From Arsenophonus sp031446105 (GTDB lineage: Bacteria > Pseudomonadota > Gammaproteobacteria > Enterobacterales > Enterobacteriaceae), in contig CP132907.1 in the NCBI GenBank assembly GCA_031446105.1, positions 248,001 to 312,000 of the forward strand: a DNA stretch of 64,000 bases. Direction: 5' to 3'. Under the pieces are notes generated by a model that saw only the letters and a list, made by a program, of their open reading frames with translations, did no database searches and was not told the DNA's origin. Below are positions 47,359 through 56,994 of this stretch, piece after piece (positions within the stretch are counted from its first letter, which is position 1; every line of letters starts with the position of its first letter). A program made the translations under genes and the position numbers.

Positions 47359-50083
47359 AAAATACCTTATTTTTATAATTAATATTCAGAATCTTACCAA
47401 TAAAAATTTTATACTTCTTTGAACCTACTTGTATTTTAGTGTTTTTATTAGAAATTACAGATAATTTGTATTGAGTAATTAAAAATTTATAATTAATTCC
47501 TAAATGCCACACTTTAAATTGTATATACTGCCAATGATTTGGTAGTGAAGGATTAATTTTTAATAATGACTGACGAATATCTACACCGCCATATGTCATA
47601 ATTGTCATATTAAGTGTGGCTGCCATCACACCAGTATGAATACCTTCTGATGTTGTACCACCTTGAATATCTTGATAATCAGAAAACAAGGAATCTTTAT
47701 ATAATTTCCAAGATAAAGCATGCAATTTTATATGTTCAGCCAAAGAAGCATGAACAATACGAGATAAAGTGGATCCATGAGATGTACGAGGAAAATAATA
47801 ATTAAAATTTTTTTCTATATAATTATCAGGCATAGAATAATTCATATTTTTTAGTATTCTTTTTACAATATCTTGATCAAAATTATTAAATATCATTAAT
47901 AAATCTGCTTGTTTAGTAATTTTATAATTATCTGACAATTTTCCTTCAGCACGCAATATTCTATCCAAACGATATATATTACCATATTTATTCCGATATT
48001 TTTTCCAGTCCATTTCTTCAAGTAAAAAATAACCATCAAATTGTCCTATAATATTTTCATCATTAATTGATAAAACTAATTTTGTTTTTATATCCTTTAT
48101 TTTTTCTAGAAAAAATTTATTTATATGAACTTGATTTGTAATATCTTTTAATTCTTTTGGAGAAAAAGATAAAAATATAATTTCAATTTCATGGAATAAC
48201 CATGAAACCATCAAATTTGTATAAGCATTATCTTTTAAACCTGCTTTTTTATTACCTACACTATATTCATGAAATTCATCCGGTCCCATGATACCATCAA
48301 TATGATATCGTTTACTTTTATGATTCCATACTGCTTTACTTATCCAAAACTTAGCAATTTCAATTAATAATTCAAAACCAAAGTCAATCATAAATGATTT
48401 ATCTGCAGTATTTAACCAATATAACCAAACGTTATAAGCAATAGTTAATGAAATATGACATTGTAGATAACTATGATCAGGATCCCATTGTCCTGTTAAT
48501 GGGTTTATATGCAATTTCTGTGTTTGTTCAGTACCATCATGACCTGATTGCCAAGGAAACATAGCACCTTGATAACCTGCTACTTTTGCTGCATTTTTTG
48601 CTGCCGATAATCTCCGATATCTATACATAAGCAATTGGCGAGCAGTTTTAGGAAAATGCATAATATAAAACGGCAAAATAAATATTTCATCCCAAAAAAT
48701 ATGTCCACGATAAGCTTCTCCATGTAACCCTCTTGCAGTAACAGAAACATCTAATTTATATTTTTCATTACTCAAAGGAGAACATGAAGATAATAAATGA
48801 TAGGTATGCAAATTTAATAATTTTTGTGTCATCATATCACCAGAAATAACAATATCACTTTCATCCCAAAGTGTTTTCCAAGCAATTTGACTTTCTGCTA
48901 ATTGTACAGAAAAATTAGGAAGCTCCCATGAAGTTACTTTTTCCCAATCTTGATTAAAAACAGTAGAAATAGAAATAGCTACATTTTTTTCTAAAGTATA
49001 AAATTTATTTTCTTTTGCAAACAGAACTATTTTTTGAACAATATTATTTTTATTGATTATATTTTCAACATGATTAGATTTAAAGAAATTACCATTAATT
49101 TTAGTAGAAATCCCAATACCTATTTTAGTTTGATTAGTTTCTGCTAACAAATAAGTTTTATGTTTATTGGCAACTAATTTTTTTATTGTATAATGATGTG
49201 AATTAAGATATCGATAACGTTCAACGCCATAATTAAAAGTTCCACCGTCTGTTTTAGTACAAATTGTTATTTTATCTGAAAAATTTAAAGGACAAAATTG
49301 ATATTCAATACTATAATGCGTCATTCTTGCCATATTAGTAAATTTCCGAGATTGTATTTTTATTTGACGTCCTTCTTCATCTTCAATTTGTAATTCACTA
49401 GATAAAACTCCTGTCATAAAATCTAATCGACGATAAAGTGAAAGAATATTAAAATCATTAAGATTAAGAAATTTACTGTTACCAATAGATAATGAAATAT
49501 ATTGTGCATTTGGGGCATTCACAAAATCCTCGTTATAAACTCGATTTCCACTTATTTTAGAGATAGATTGATTATATAATCCTGCAAGATAAGTGGCTGG
49601 ATAAGTATCATTACTGATTGTCATTTCAGGCAATGTACCACGCAAACCTAAATATCCATTAGCTACTGTCAATAAAGATTCAGTGGTATATTCATTTTTC
49701 CCTGAAAAATATCCACAATAATCAATACTCCAAGTTATTTTTTTTTGTTTTTCTTTCAAAGCATGTTTTAAATTTTCTTTATCATCATCTAATAAAATAT
49801 TTCTTCTTATAAAAGGAACATTAAATATTTCCGAAAAACTTTTTTCCATATCAATAATATCTTCATTAGCAATTTTTATACAAAAAATTGAATAATAAGA
49901 TAGAAAATTCCCTTTTAATATTCCACCTTTAACATGAGGAAAATCTAGTTTAATTTGTTGAATTAATTTAAATAAATCTAACTTATTTATTTTTTCATAA
50001 ATTATAGGATAAAATTTACAATTTATTTTATGTCGATAAACTATCAATTCTTTTGCTTTAAAAGTAACATGCAAATAATTCAT
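47333..50083 (-). CDS. Glycoside hydrolase family 65 phosphorylase, probable trehalose-6-phosphate phosphorylase
   Basis: 916 residues; most family members are about 750-790. GH65 enzymes split alpha-glucosides with phosphate to give beta-glucose-1-phosphate. The classical N-terminal beta-sandwich begins near residue 116 with ESLLTVANGYLGLRGTLPE. The (alpha/alpha)6 barrel has RGHIFWDEIFILPF, YQGAMFPWQSGHDGTEQTQ and the general acid Glu603 in MGPDEFHEYSVG...NAYTN. Near the C-terminus are RTSHGSTLSRIVHA and GGTTSEGIHTGVMA, the phosphate-binding region. The first 115 residues are an extension I do not recognise. Between treB and pgmB, the likely substrate is trehalose-6-phosphate; kojibiose or maltose phosphorylase would be alternatives from sequence alone. 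Confidence 0.85.
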   Translation of the reverse strand: MNYLHVTFKAKELIVYRHKINCKFYPIIYEKINKLDLFKLIQQIKLDFPHVKGGILKGNFLSYYSIFCIKIANEDIIDMEKSFSEIFNVPFIRRNILLDDDKENLKHALKEKQKKITWSIDYCGYFSGKNEYTTESLLTVANGYLGLRGTLPEMTISNDTYPATYLAGLYNQSISKISGNRVYNEDFVNAPNAQYISLSIGNSKFLNLNDFNILSLYRRLDFMTGVLSSELQIEDEEGRQIKIQSRKFTNMARMTHYSIEYQFCPLNFSDKITICTKTDGGTFNYGVERYRYLNSHHYTIKKLVANKHKTYLLAETNQTKIGIGISTKINGNFFKSNHVENIINKNNIVQKIVLFAKENKFYTLEKNVAISISTVFNQDWEKVTSWELPNFSVQLAESQIAWKTLWDESDIVISGDMMTQKLLNLHTYHLLSSCSPLSNEKYKLDVSVTARGLHGEAYRGHIFWDEIFILPFYIMHFPKTARQLLMYRYRRLSAAKNAAKVAGYQGAMFPWQSGHDGTEQTQKLHINPLTGQWDPDHSYLQCHISLTIAYNVWLYWLNTADKSFMIDFGFELLIEIAKFWISKAVWNHKSKRYHIDGIMGPDEFHEYSVGNKKAGLKDNAYTNLMVSWLFHEIEIIFLSFSPKELKDITNQVHINKFFLEKIKDIKTKLVLSINDENIIGQFDGYFLLEEMDWKKYRNKYGNIYRLDRILRAEGKLSDNYKITKQADLLMIFNNFDQDIVKRILKNMNYSMPDNYIEKNFNYYFPRTSHGSTLSRIVHASLAEHIKLHALSWKLYKDSLFSDYQDIQGGTTSEGIHTGVMAATLNMTIMTYGGVDIRQSLLKINPSLPNHWQYIQFKVWHLGINYKFLITQYKLSVISNKNTKIQVGSKKYKIFIGKILNINYKNKVFYDDKRHDI

Positions 50084-50125
50084 CTTTACAATTCACTATT
50101 TAAAATATATTAATTAAACAATCCT

Positions 50126-51550
50126 TTAATTAGAAATAAGTGTACCTTTACGTTGTTGATACTGATAAATTATTATTGTTAATATAATCGGGATAACAAT
50201 CGCAAACATTACAGCCAATGAATACACTAACCAATAGATTGGTTGAATAGAAAGAATAGCAGGCAATCCTCCTACACCAATTCCATTAGAAAGAACACCA
50301 AATGTACCACAAATAAAAGCAGAAAAAGCGGCACCTATCATTGCACATAACAAAGGAAATCTATAATAAAGATTGACACTATACAGTGCAGGTTCAGTAA
50401 CACCTAAATAAGCAGAAATTGCTGCTGGAATAGTGATTTCACGTTCATTTTTTTTTCTACTAATAATAATAATACCTAAAACAGCAGATGCTTGAGAAAT
50501 ATTTGAAAGAGCAATAATTGGCCAAATTGGGGTACCACCTTGAATTTGCATTATCTGCATATCAATTGCAAGCGTAATATGATGAACACCAGTCATCACC
50601 AATAATGAATAAGTAAAACCAAAAATAGCAGAACCAATTGGCGCAAAATTACCAAACATTATAAATTTTACAATTTCTGAAATTTCATTACCTATAAAAC
50701 GTCCTATAGGACCTAAAATACCATGTGCAACAAAAAGAGAAATACTCAAAGTTATGATAGGAACTATTACAAATTGTAAATAGTCAGGAATACAACGACG
50801 CAAAAAAGTTTCAAACCAACTTAAAAATAATCCAGCAAAGATTGCAGGAATAACCTGAGCTTGATACCCCACCTTTTGAATAGAAAATAAACCAAAATCC
50901 CAAACTTCAGGAGAATTAATACCTAAGTTATAAGCATTCATTAATTGAGGTGAAACTAATGTGATACCTAGAATAATACCTAGAACAGATGTTCCACCTA
51001 CTTTTTTTACTGTAGACCAACAAATTGCAACCGGTAAAAAATGAAAAATAGCCTCACAAGGTAACCATAAAAAATCATAAATAGGTTTTAGAATAGGATA
51101 AAATTCTAATAATGTTTTATTATTTATTATTGGCATTTCACCTAAAATATTTCTAATTCCTAATAATAATCCTCCACAGACCAGTGCAGGTAATAATGGA
51201 AAAAAAATTTCTGCTAAACTCGTAATGAGTTTTCTATGAAATTTTATTTTTTTTTCAAAAGATTTTTTTTTATCTTTTTTATTTTCTAAAAGAACTATTT
51301 GCTTTTGAATTGCTTTATAATATTTATCTACGTTATTACCAATTACAATCTGTAATTGTCCTGCCTGATTAAAACAACCTTTAATTTCAGGAATTTTTTT
51401 TAAATCCTTTATGTTTACTTTTTTAGGATCATGCAAAACAAAACGCAATCTTGTTAAACAATGTGTAAAATTATTTATATTATTTATACCACCAATAATA
51501 AAAATAATTTTTTTAATGTTGTCGTAATTTATAGTATTTTTTTTTGGCAT
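50126..51550 (-). CDS. treB: Trehalose-specific PTS enzyme IIBC
   Basis: 474 residues, against 473 in E. coli TreB, and similar along the whole length. It imports and phosphorylates trehalose to trehalose-6-phosphate. The EIIB domain has the phosphorylated Cys31 in FTHCLTRLRFVL. The EIIC domain follows from about residue 105: FPLLPALVCGGLLLG, GTSVLGIILGITLVSPQLMNAY, QGGTPIWPIIALSNISQASA, AYLGVTEPALYSVNL. There is no EIIA, so it must borrow EIIA-Glc (Crr), as in E. coli. treC (trehalose-6-phosphate hydrolase) and treR are not in the window. The GH65 gene follows after 42 bases. Confidence 0.96.
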   Translation of the reverse strand: MPKKNTINYDNIKKIIFIIGGINNINNFTHCLTRLRFVLHDPKKVNIKDLKKIPEIKGCFNQAGQLQIVIGNNVDKYYKAIQKQIVLLENKKDKKKSFEKKIKFHRKLITSLAEIFFPLLPALVCGGLLLGIRNILGEMPIINNKTLLEFYPILKPIYDFLWLPCEAIFHFLPVAICWSTVKKVGGTSVLGIILGITLVSPQLMNAYNLGINSPEVWDFGLFSIQKVGYQAQVIPAIFAGLFLSWFETFLRRCIPDYLQFVIVPIITLSISLFVAHGILGPIGRFIGNEISEIVKFIMFGNFAPIGSAIFGFTYSLLVMTGVHHITLAIDMQIMQIQGGTPIWPIIALSNISQASAVLGIIIISRKKNEREITIPAAISAYLGVTEPALYSVNLYYRFPLLCAMIGAAFSAFICGTFGVLSNGIGVGGLPAILSIQPIYWLVYSLAVMFAIVIPIILTIIIYQYQQRKGTLISN

Positions 51551-51569
51551 AATTTTTAATTATTAATGT

Positions 51570-51590
51570 ATGATATATATAATATATCAT
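51570..51590. promoter_or_regulatory. Palindrome upstream of treB, candidate operator
   Basis: ATGATATATATAATATATCAT, a perfect 9-base inverted repeat with a 3-base centre, lies 20 bases upstream of the treB start. Position suits an operator or a leader hairpin. The AT composition makes chance palindromes common, so this is weak. Confidence 0.3.
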
Positions 51591-52180
51591 CAAAAAAATA
51601 TATTTTAGAAATTTATTCAAAAATAAAAGTAAATTAAACATTTTTTGTATTATAAAGAATAATATTTATTAACATTTATAAATTTTTCTTTTAAAATAAA
51701 ATTTTTAAAAATCTAAAAATCAGAAAAAGACATAATATATATCCTTATGATATTAATATTTTTTATATTTTTATAATTCTATCAAATAAAAATTACTTTT
51801 GTTATTTATTATTTTTTCAAAAAAATAATTTTATAAAATAAACTAACAATCAAACTTCTAAAATCAGAATATTTTTTAATTTATTTTATTAAGATAAATA
51901 TTATTTAATATATTAATAAAGTTCAATTTTTTATATATTTTTTATAAATTTTACTTTTTATAACTAGAATTATTAAATGTTAATTTAAATAAAATTTGAA
52001 TTAAAATAAAAAGATTTATTTTTAGTTATTTTTTTATAAAAAATATATTAAATTTTATATAAAAAAAATTATTTTTTATAACTATTAAATTTCTTAATTA
52101 AAAAATATTATTTATTTTTTTGTATTTCAAATATTTTTATATTTTATGTAAATAAAATATATTCTTATAAAGAATATATT
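51591..52180. other. Gene-free spacer between alx and treB
   Basis: About 590 bases upstream of treB, on the side of the end of alx. No regulator gene such as treR and no other frame was recognised. Confidence 0.45.
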
Positions 52181-53122
52181 TTATTTTTTAATCATATAAT
52201 TAATTAATAATGTTATTAGCAAAATGCTGACAATAATAATTAATGAAATAGTTGTTGAGATATGAAAAATATTGATGCATAACATTTTTATTCCAATAAA
52301 AACTAAAATAACAGAAATTCCATATTTAAAAAAAATAAATTTTCTAGCAATATTTAATAATACAAAATACATTACTCGCAAACCTAAAATAGCGAATAAA
52401 TTTGAGGTGAAAACAATAAAAGGATCCATTGTTACTGAAAAAACAGCAGGAATACTATCAAATGCAAAAATAATATCACTAATCTCAACTAAAATTAAAA
52501 CTAAAATTAATGGTGTTCCAAACAATATACCTTTTTTACGAATAAAAAAGTTTTCTCCATATAATATATTTGTTATTCGTAAATGAGATTTAATCCATTT
52601 TAATAATGGTCTCTGTGTAATAGTTTGAATATTTTTTATTACAGAAAATATTTTAATACCACTAAATATCAAAAATATTCCAAAAAAATATATAATCCAA
52701 TAAAATTTTGTAATTAACCAAGTACCTGTAAAAATAATGATACTTCGTAAGAAAATAGCACCAAAAACACCATAAAGAAGCACTTTATGTTGCAGATAAA
52801 TTGGAATTGAAAAATAACTAAATATCATCATCCAAACAAATAAATTATCAATAGCTAATGCTTTTTCTAGTAAGTAACTAGTTAAAAAATCTATAACATA
52901 ATTATTTGCAATTACAAGATTTGTATTTTTTTTTACATAAAACCAAAAACATAAAGCAAATAAAAATACTATTTGAATCCAAATTACACTCCAAATAATA
53001 GCTTGTTTTAATTTTATTTTTTTATTTTTATTTTTATATTGTAAAAAAAAATCAATAAAAAACATGATGCCAATAAAAACAAAAAAAAACCACCATAATA
53101 AAGGAGTACCAATAGAAGACAT
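52181..53122 (-). CDS. alx: TerC-family membrane protein Alx
   Basis: 313 residues, against 321 in E. coli. It has about nine hydrophobic segments. The TerC signature aspartates and surroundings are conserved: EKALAIDNLFVWMMIFSYF, SGIKIF, and ILVLILVEISDIIFAFDSIPAVF. FAILGLRVMYFVL follows. Alx is linked to manganese handling and alkaline stress in E. coli, where a pH/Mn riboswitch precedes it. I could not find such a riboswitch upstream here. It is divergent from yqjA, both from the E. coli alx-yqjA interval after deletion of the genes in between. Confidence 0.9.
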   Translation of the reverse strand: MSSIGTPLLWWFFFVFIGIMFFIDFFLQYKNKNKKIKLKQAIIWSVIWIQIVFLFALCFWFYVKKNTNLVIANNYVIDFLTSYLLEKALAIDNLFVWMMIFSYFSIPIYLQHKVLLYGVFGAIFLRSIIIFTGTWLITKFYWIIYFFGIFLIFSGIKIFSVIKNIQTITQRPLLKWIKSHLRITNILYGENFFIRKKGILFGTPLILVLILVEISDIIFAFDSIPAVFSVTMDPFIVFTSNLFAILGLRVMYFVLLNIARKFIFFKYGISVILVFIGIKMLCINIFHISTTISLIIIVSILLITLLINYMIKK

Positions 53123-53580
53123 TTTTTATCTCTGAAATTAAAAACAATGATTGATCTTTTATAAAATAAATATTCATAATTTATCTAAAATTAGAGTTGT
53201 TTTATATTTATAAAATAAATCATCAGTAAAATTTTAATACTTACTTAATATTTTATTGATAAAAAAATCCATAATAATAATTTTTAATTAAAATAATATA
53301 ATAAAATATTTTAAAAAAAATAAAGATTTTAAAAAATTCATTTAATTTAATTATAAGAATTAATATTTTAAAAAAACGATTTCATGAAAAAATATTTCAA
53401 AATTTTTTATAACTTTTATAAAATATTGTATTTAATTTTAATAAATTACACTAATAAAATTATTTTTAAAAGAATATCGTAATATTATTTTTTAATAATT
53501 ATTAAATGTTTTAATATCAAAGATTATATGGATAATTATTAACAATATTGGTAATATAATTAAATTTAGGAATAGATTTA
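53123..53580. other. Gene-free divergent spacer alx/yqjA
   Basis: About 460 AT-rich bases. No yybP-ykoY/PRE-type riboswitch was recognisable upstream of alx, although that RNA might be too diverged to see by eye. Confidence 0.45.
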
Positions 53581-54231
53581 ATGAAATTAATTAAAGAACT
53601 TTTTTTTGCACTTTGGGAACAAGATTACAATATATTAATGAATCCTTCATTGGTATGGTTTATTTATATAGTATTATTTTCTATATTATTTTTAGAAAAT
53701 GGCATATTACCTGCGGCATTTTTACCTGGAGATAGTTTACTTATCCTAGTAGGAGTATTAATAGCTAAATGTATTATTAATTATTCATTAACCATTTTTA
53801 TTTTGACTAGTGGAGCCAGTTTGGGTTATTGGATTGCATATCTTCAAGGAAAATGGTTAGGAAATAATATAATTGTTCGAAGTTGGTTATCTCATTTACC
53901 GAATAACTATCATAAACGTGCTTATAATTTATTTCATCGTCATGGATTAACCGCTCTTATAATTGGTCGATTTATTGCCTTTATTAGAACAATTTTGCCA
54001 ACTATTGCTGGACTTTCTGGACTACCAAACGGTCGTTTTCAGTTTTTTAATTGGCTAAGTGGTTTATTATGGGTCTTCATTTTAACTACAATTGGTTGTA
54101 TTTTTGGTAAAAGTTTACTATTTCAATATTATGAGCATCAAATAATGAATATCTTAATGATTATTCCTGTCGTATTATTTTTTTTAGGTTTAATAGGAAG
54201 TATTTTAGTAATTTTAAGAAAAATTAAATAA
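53581..54231 (+). CDS. yqjA: DedA-family inner membrane protein YqjA
   Basis: 216 residues, against 220 in E. coli. DedA proteins are putative proton-dependent transporters or lipid scramblases needed for envelope homeostasis. The signature FLENGILPAAFLPGDSLLILVGVL is present (Glu and Asp conserved), as is GRFIAFIRTILPTIAGLSGL with the essential arginines. FNWLSGLLWVFILTTIGCIFG and a C-terminal helix complete the fold. It follows YqjA more closely than YghB. The partner mzrA that follows in E. coli is missing. Confidence 0.92.
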   Translation: MKLIKELFFALWEQDYNILMNPSLVWFIYIVLFSILFLENGILPAAFLPGDSLLILVGVLIAKCIINYSLTIFILTSGASLGYWIAYLQGKWLGNNIIVRSWLSHLPNNYHKRAYNLFHRHGLTALIIGRFIAFIRTILPTIAGLSGLPNGRFQFFNWLSGLLWVFILTTIGCIFGKSLLFQYYEHQIMNILMIIPVVLFFLGLIGSILVILRKIK

Positions 54232-54612
54232 TTTTATTTAAAAATTATTATTTTAAATAAAAATATTAAAATTTAAAAACAGTATCAAAAAATATAATTT
54301 TTAAATTACATTAATTAATATATAAAAATATCTATATTACTTAATATATATATTTAATTTATTATAAAATTTAATTTCTTAAGAAAATTTTACTTAAGAA
54401 CAAATATGATTAAATTTATTTTTTTATTTTAGAGTAGATACATTATTATATTTTAAATTTTATTTAAAATATTATTTTGTTTTTTAATATAAATTTTATT
54501 TTAAAGATGAAAATTTTATATTAGTAATAAGATATATATTTTTTAAAAAATGTTTTATTAATATAAATAATAAANNTTTATCAATTATTAATATTTTATC
54601 ATTATAAAAAAG
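54232..54612. other. Gene-free spacer after yqjA, with two unresolved bases
   Basis: About 380 AT-rich bases between yqjA and the rnpB terminator. Two ambiguous bases are at 54575-54576. Nothing was recognised. Confidence 0.45.
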
Positions 54613-54655
54613 TAACCCCCCATTTATGCAAAAGAAAATTGAGGGGTTATTTTTT
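54613..54655 (-). terminator. Intrinsic terminator of rnpB (bidirectional form)
   Basis: A stem TAACCCC/GGGGTTA (54613-54619 with 54643-54649) with a long loop, flanked by T-rich or A-rich runs on both sides. On the minus strand it follows the rnpB 3' end and is trailed by CTTTTTT. The four G:C pairs stand out in this genome. It could also stop transcripts from yqjA. Confidence 0.8.
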
Positions 54656-55045
54656 AAAAGTTATCAATAAGCCGGGTTCTGTCATGGACAACCATTCATC
54701 TAGGTCAATACTCACGCATTAACTCAAGCGGCATACCCAGGTTTAAATACGGGCCGTATTTATTTTAAATAAACCTCTATTTTGCCTTGCTCCAGGTGGA
54801 GTTTACCGTACCACAAACTTGTTACCAATTGTGTGGTGTGCTTTTACCACACCTTTTCACCCTTACCTGTACTTTTCAAATAAAGTCATCGGCGGTTTGT
54901 TTTCTGTTGCACTAGTCGTAGGATTACCCTCCCAGACGTTATCTGGCACCCTGCCCTAAGGAGCCCGGACTTTCCTCTATCTTTGGATATTTTTATTAAT
55001 AATTATAAAAAAAATAAAAAAACAGCGGTTGTCTAGCTAACTTGT
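54656..55045 (-). ncRNA. rnpB: RNase P RNA (M1 RNA)
   Basis: About 390 bases on the minus strand, the catalytic RNA that matures tRNA 5' ends. Highly conserved pieces are readable in order: GAGGAAAGTCCGGGCTCC, TAGGGCAGGGTGCCAG, GTGCAACAGA, AAACCGCCGATG, AGGTAAGGGTGAAA, GGTAAACTCCACC, GAGCAAGGC, CCTAGATGAATG and AGAACCCGGCTTAT. The 5' AAGTTA pairs with the 3' TAACTT to form P1. Ends are placed from that pairing and may shift by a few bases. Confidence 0.95.
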
Positions 55046-55099
55046 TTTTTAAATTATACATTTTTTTAAAATTTGTACAAATATTTGTGATGTATACTG

Positions 55100-55945
55100 T
55101 TATATTTTTATCTTGGAATTTTTAATAATATATTTATATAAAATATTTTTTTTTAAACCATACACTTCTGCAGCAATAGATGCCGCTTTATTTAAAGGTA
55201 ATGATTCTTTTAATAAAATTAATGTTTTGAGAACATCCTTTGAAATGTTATTATTACATTTAGATGCTTTATAACCTTCAATAATTAATACAATTTCTCC
55301 ACGAGCTCGATTTTTATCAACTTTTACCCAATCCAACAATTTTTTTACAGGAAAACCATGAATAGATTCCCATATTTTTGTTAATTCACGAGCTAAAATC
55401 ACATAACGTTCACTTCCTAAAATAGATACCATATCTACTAATGTATCTAATAAACGATAAGGTGATTCATAAAAAATTAATGTTCTAGGCTCATGAGCTA
55501 TTTTTTCTAATTTTTTTTGTCTACTTTTAGATTTTGTTGGTAAAAATCCCTCATAACAAAAACGATTTGAATTTATACCAGAAGCAGAAAGTGCAGCTAT
55601 TGCTGCACAAGATCCTGGTAAGGGGACTACTCTAATTCCAATTTCGTGACATCGTTTTACTAAATAATACCCAGGATCATTAATTAATGGGGTTCCTGCA
55701 TTAGAAACTAATGCTACATTTTTTTTCTTTAATTGATTAATTAATTGCTCTGTTTTATATTTTTCGTTATAAATATGTAAAGAAACCATATGCGTATTAA
55801 TAGAAAAATGCCGTAATAATAAACCTGTATGCCGAGTATCTTCGGCTGCAATAAGATCTACGTTTTGAAGAATTTTTAATGCACGTAAAGTAATATCTTC
55901 CAAATTACCAATAGGAGTTGGTACAATATATAATATAAATGACAT
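55100..55945 (-). CDS. rsmI: 16S rRNA (cytidine-1402-2'-O)-methyltransferase
   Basis: 281 residues, against 286 in E. coli. RsmI methylates C1402 in the ribosomal decoding centre using S-adenosylmethionine. Tetrapyrrole-methylase fold blocks are YIVPTPIGNLEDITLRALKI, DLIAAEDTRHTGLLL, ALVSNAGTPLINDPGYYLV, VPLPGSCAAIAALSASG and FYESPYRLLDTL. The C-terminal helical domain is somewhat shortened. It lies just upstream of rnpB on the same strand. The neighbours lpoA and yraN between it and diaA in E. coli are gone. Confidence 0.95.
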   Translation of the reverse strand: MSFILYIVPTPIGNLEDITLRALKILQNVDLIAAEDTRHTGLLLRHFSINTHMVSLHIYNEKYKTEQLINQLKKKNVALVSNAGTPLINDPGYYLVKRCHEIGIRVVPLPGSCAAIAALSASGINSNRFCYEGFLPTKSKSRQKKLEKIAHEPRTLIFYESPYRLLDTLVDMVSILGSERYVILARELTKIWESIHGFPVKKLLDWVKVDKNRARGEIVLIIEGYKASKCNNNISKDVLKTLILLKESLPLNKAASIAAEVYGLKKNILYKYIIKNSKIKI

Positions 55946-56994
55946 TTTTTACCTCTATAGCATCATAAATTTTACTTTTTATAAAATAAAAAATGATGTT
56001 ATATTAAATTTTGTAATATTTTATGCTATTACTTGATATATGTAATTTTTATAAAAAATTAAAAAAATATTTTTAAAATTTAATAAATATTATTTTAATT
56101 TTATTCATGAATGTTGTTTTTTCTTCGAAAAAGAATATTTTAATTAAATATTATTTATTTTTTATAAAAAGTATGTTAAAAAATTAATAAAAAATACTTC
56201 GTATTTTAATAAAAACCATTTTAATAATAAACTTTATATAAAATTTCACTTATAATAAAAAAAATTTTTTTTTAAAAAACTTAAAAAATATTATAAATCA
56301 GTATTTTTATTAATTTTGAAAATACATTACTTTTATAATATCAAAAATATTAAAAAATATTTTTATACGTTTTTTATTAAAAAATTAAATAAAAAAATGA
56401 CTGATTAATACAAATAAATAAATTTTTATAAAATATAATAAAATTTAAAATTTTTTAAAACAATACATAGTACTTATTATCAATAATAATTAATAAATAT
56501 TTGATATACTTTCAGTATCATAAATTATGAGTAAAATAAAATGATTTATAATTATTTAAAAATAAATAATTTAATTAATATCAGTAAATTCTAAAACAGA
56601 ATATAATGATCTATAATACTTTTATTATAAAAAAAGTAAAAATATTCTTTATTACAAGATATATTATTTAATAAAAAATATTTTTATATACAAAATAAAA
56701 AATATGCATAAAAAATCTTGTATTTTCTGATCGTTTTAAATATTGTTATATTTAATATTATAAAAAATATAAAAAATATTTTTTATATTTTTATCAAAAT
56801 AAAAAAATAATTCTTTATTTACCTAAATTGATATAAGAGATAAAAATATTTTTTTAAAAATAAATTGCTTAAATATATATATATAAAACTTGATATTTTA
56901 TAATATTTTTATTATAAAATATTAAATTTTAAATAATTAAATTTTTTAATAACTATTATTTTATTGATTCATAATAATACAAGTAGGCCTTAAA
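55946..56994. other. Long gene-free spacer where lpoA/yraN would lie
   Basis: About 1.05 kb between divergent rsmI and diaA. E. coli has lpoA and yraN here, oriented with diaA. No frame or motif of either could be read. An AGG ribosome site lies at 56985-56987 before diaA. Confidence 0.5.

Noticed and set aside
53123..53580. Manganese/pH riboswitch upstream of alx
   Set aside because: Expected from E. coli, but none of the conserved yybP-ykoY sequence blocks are visible.
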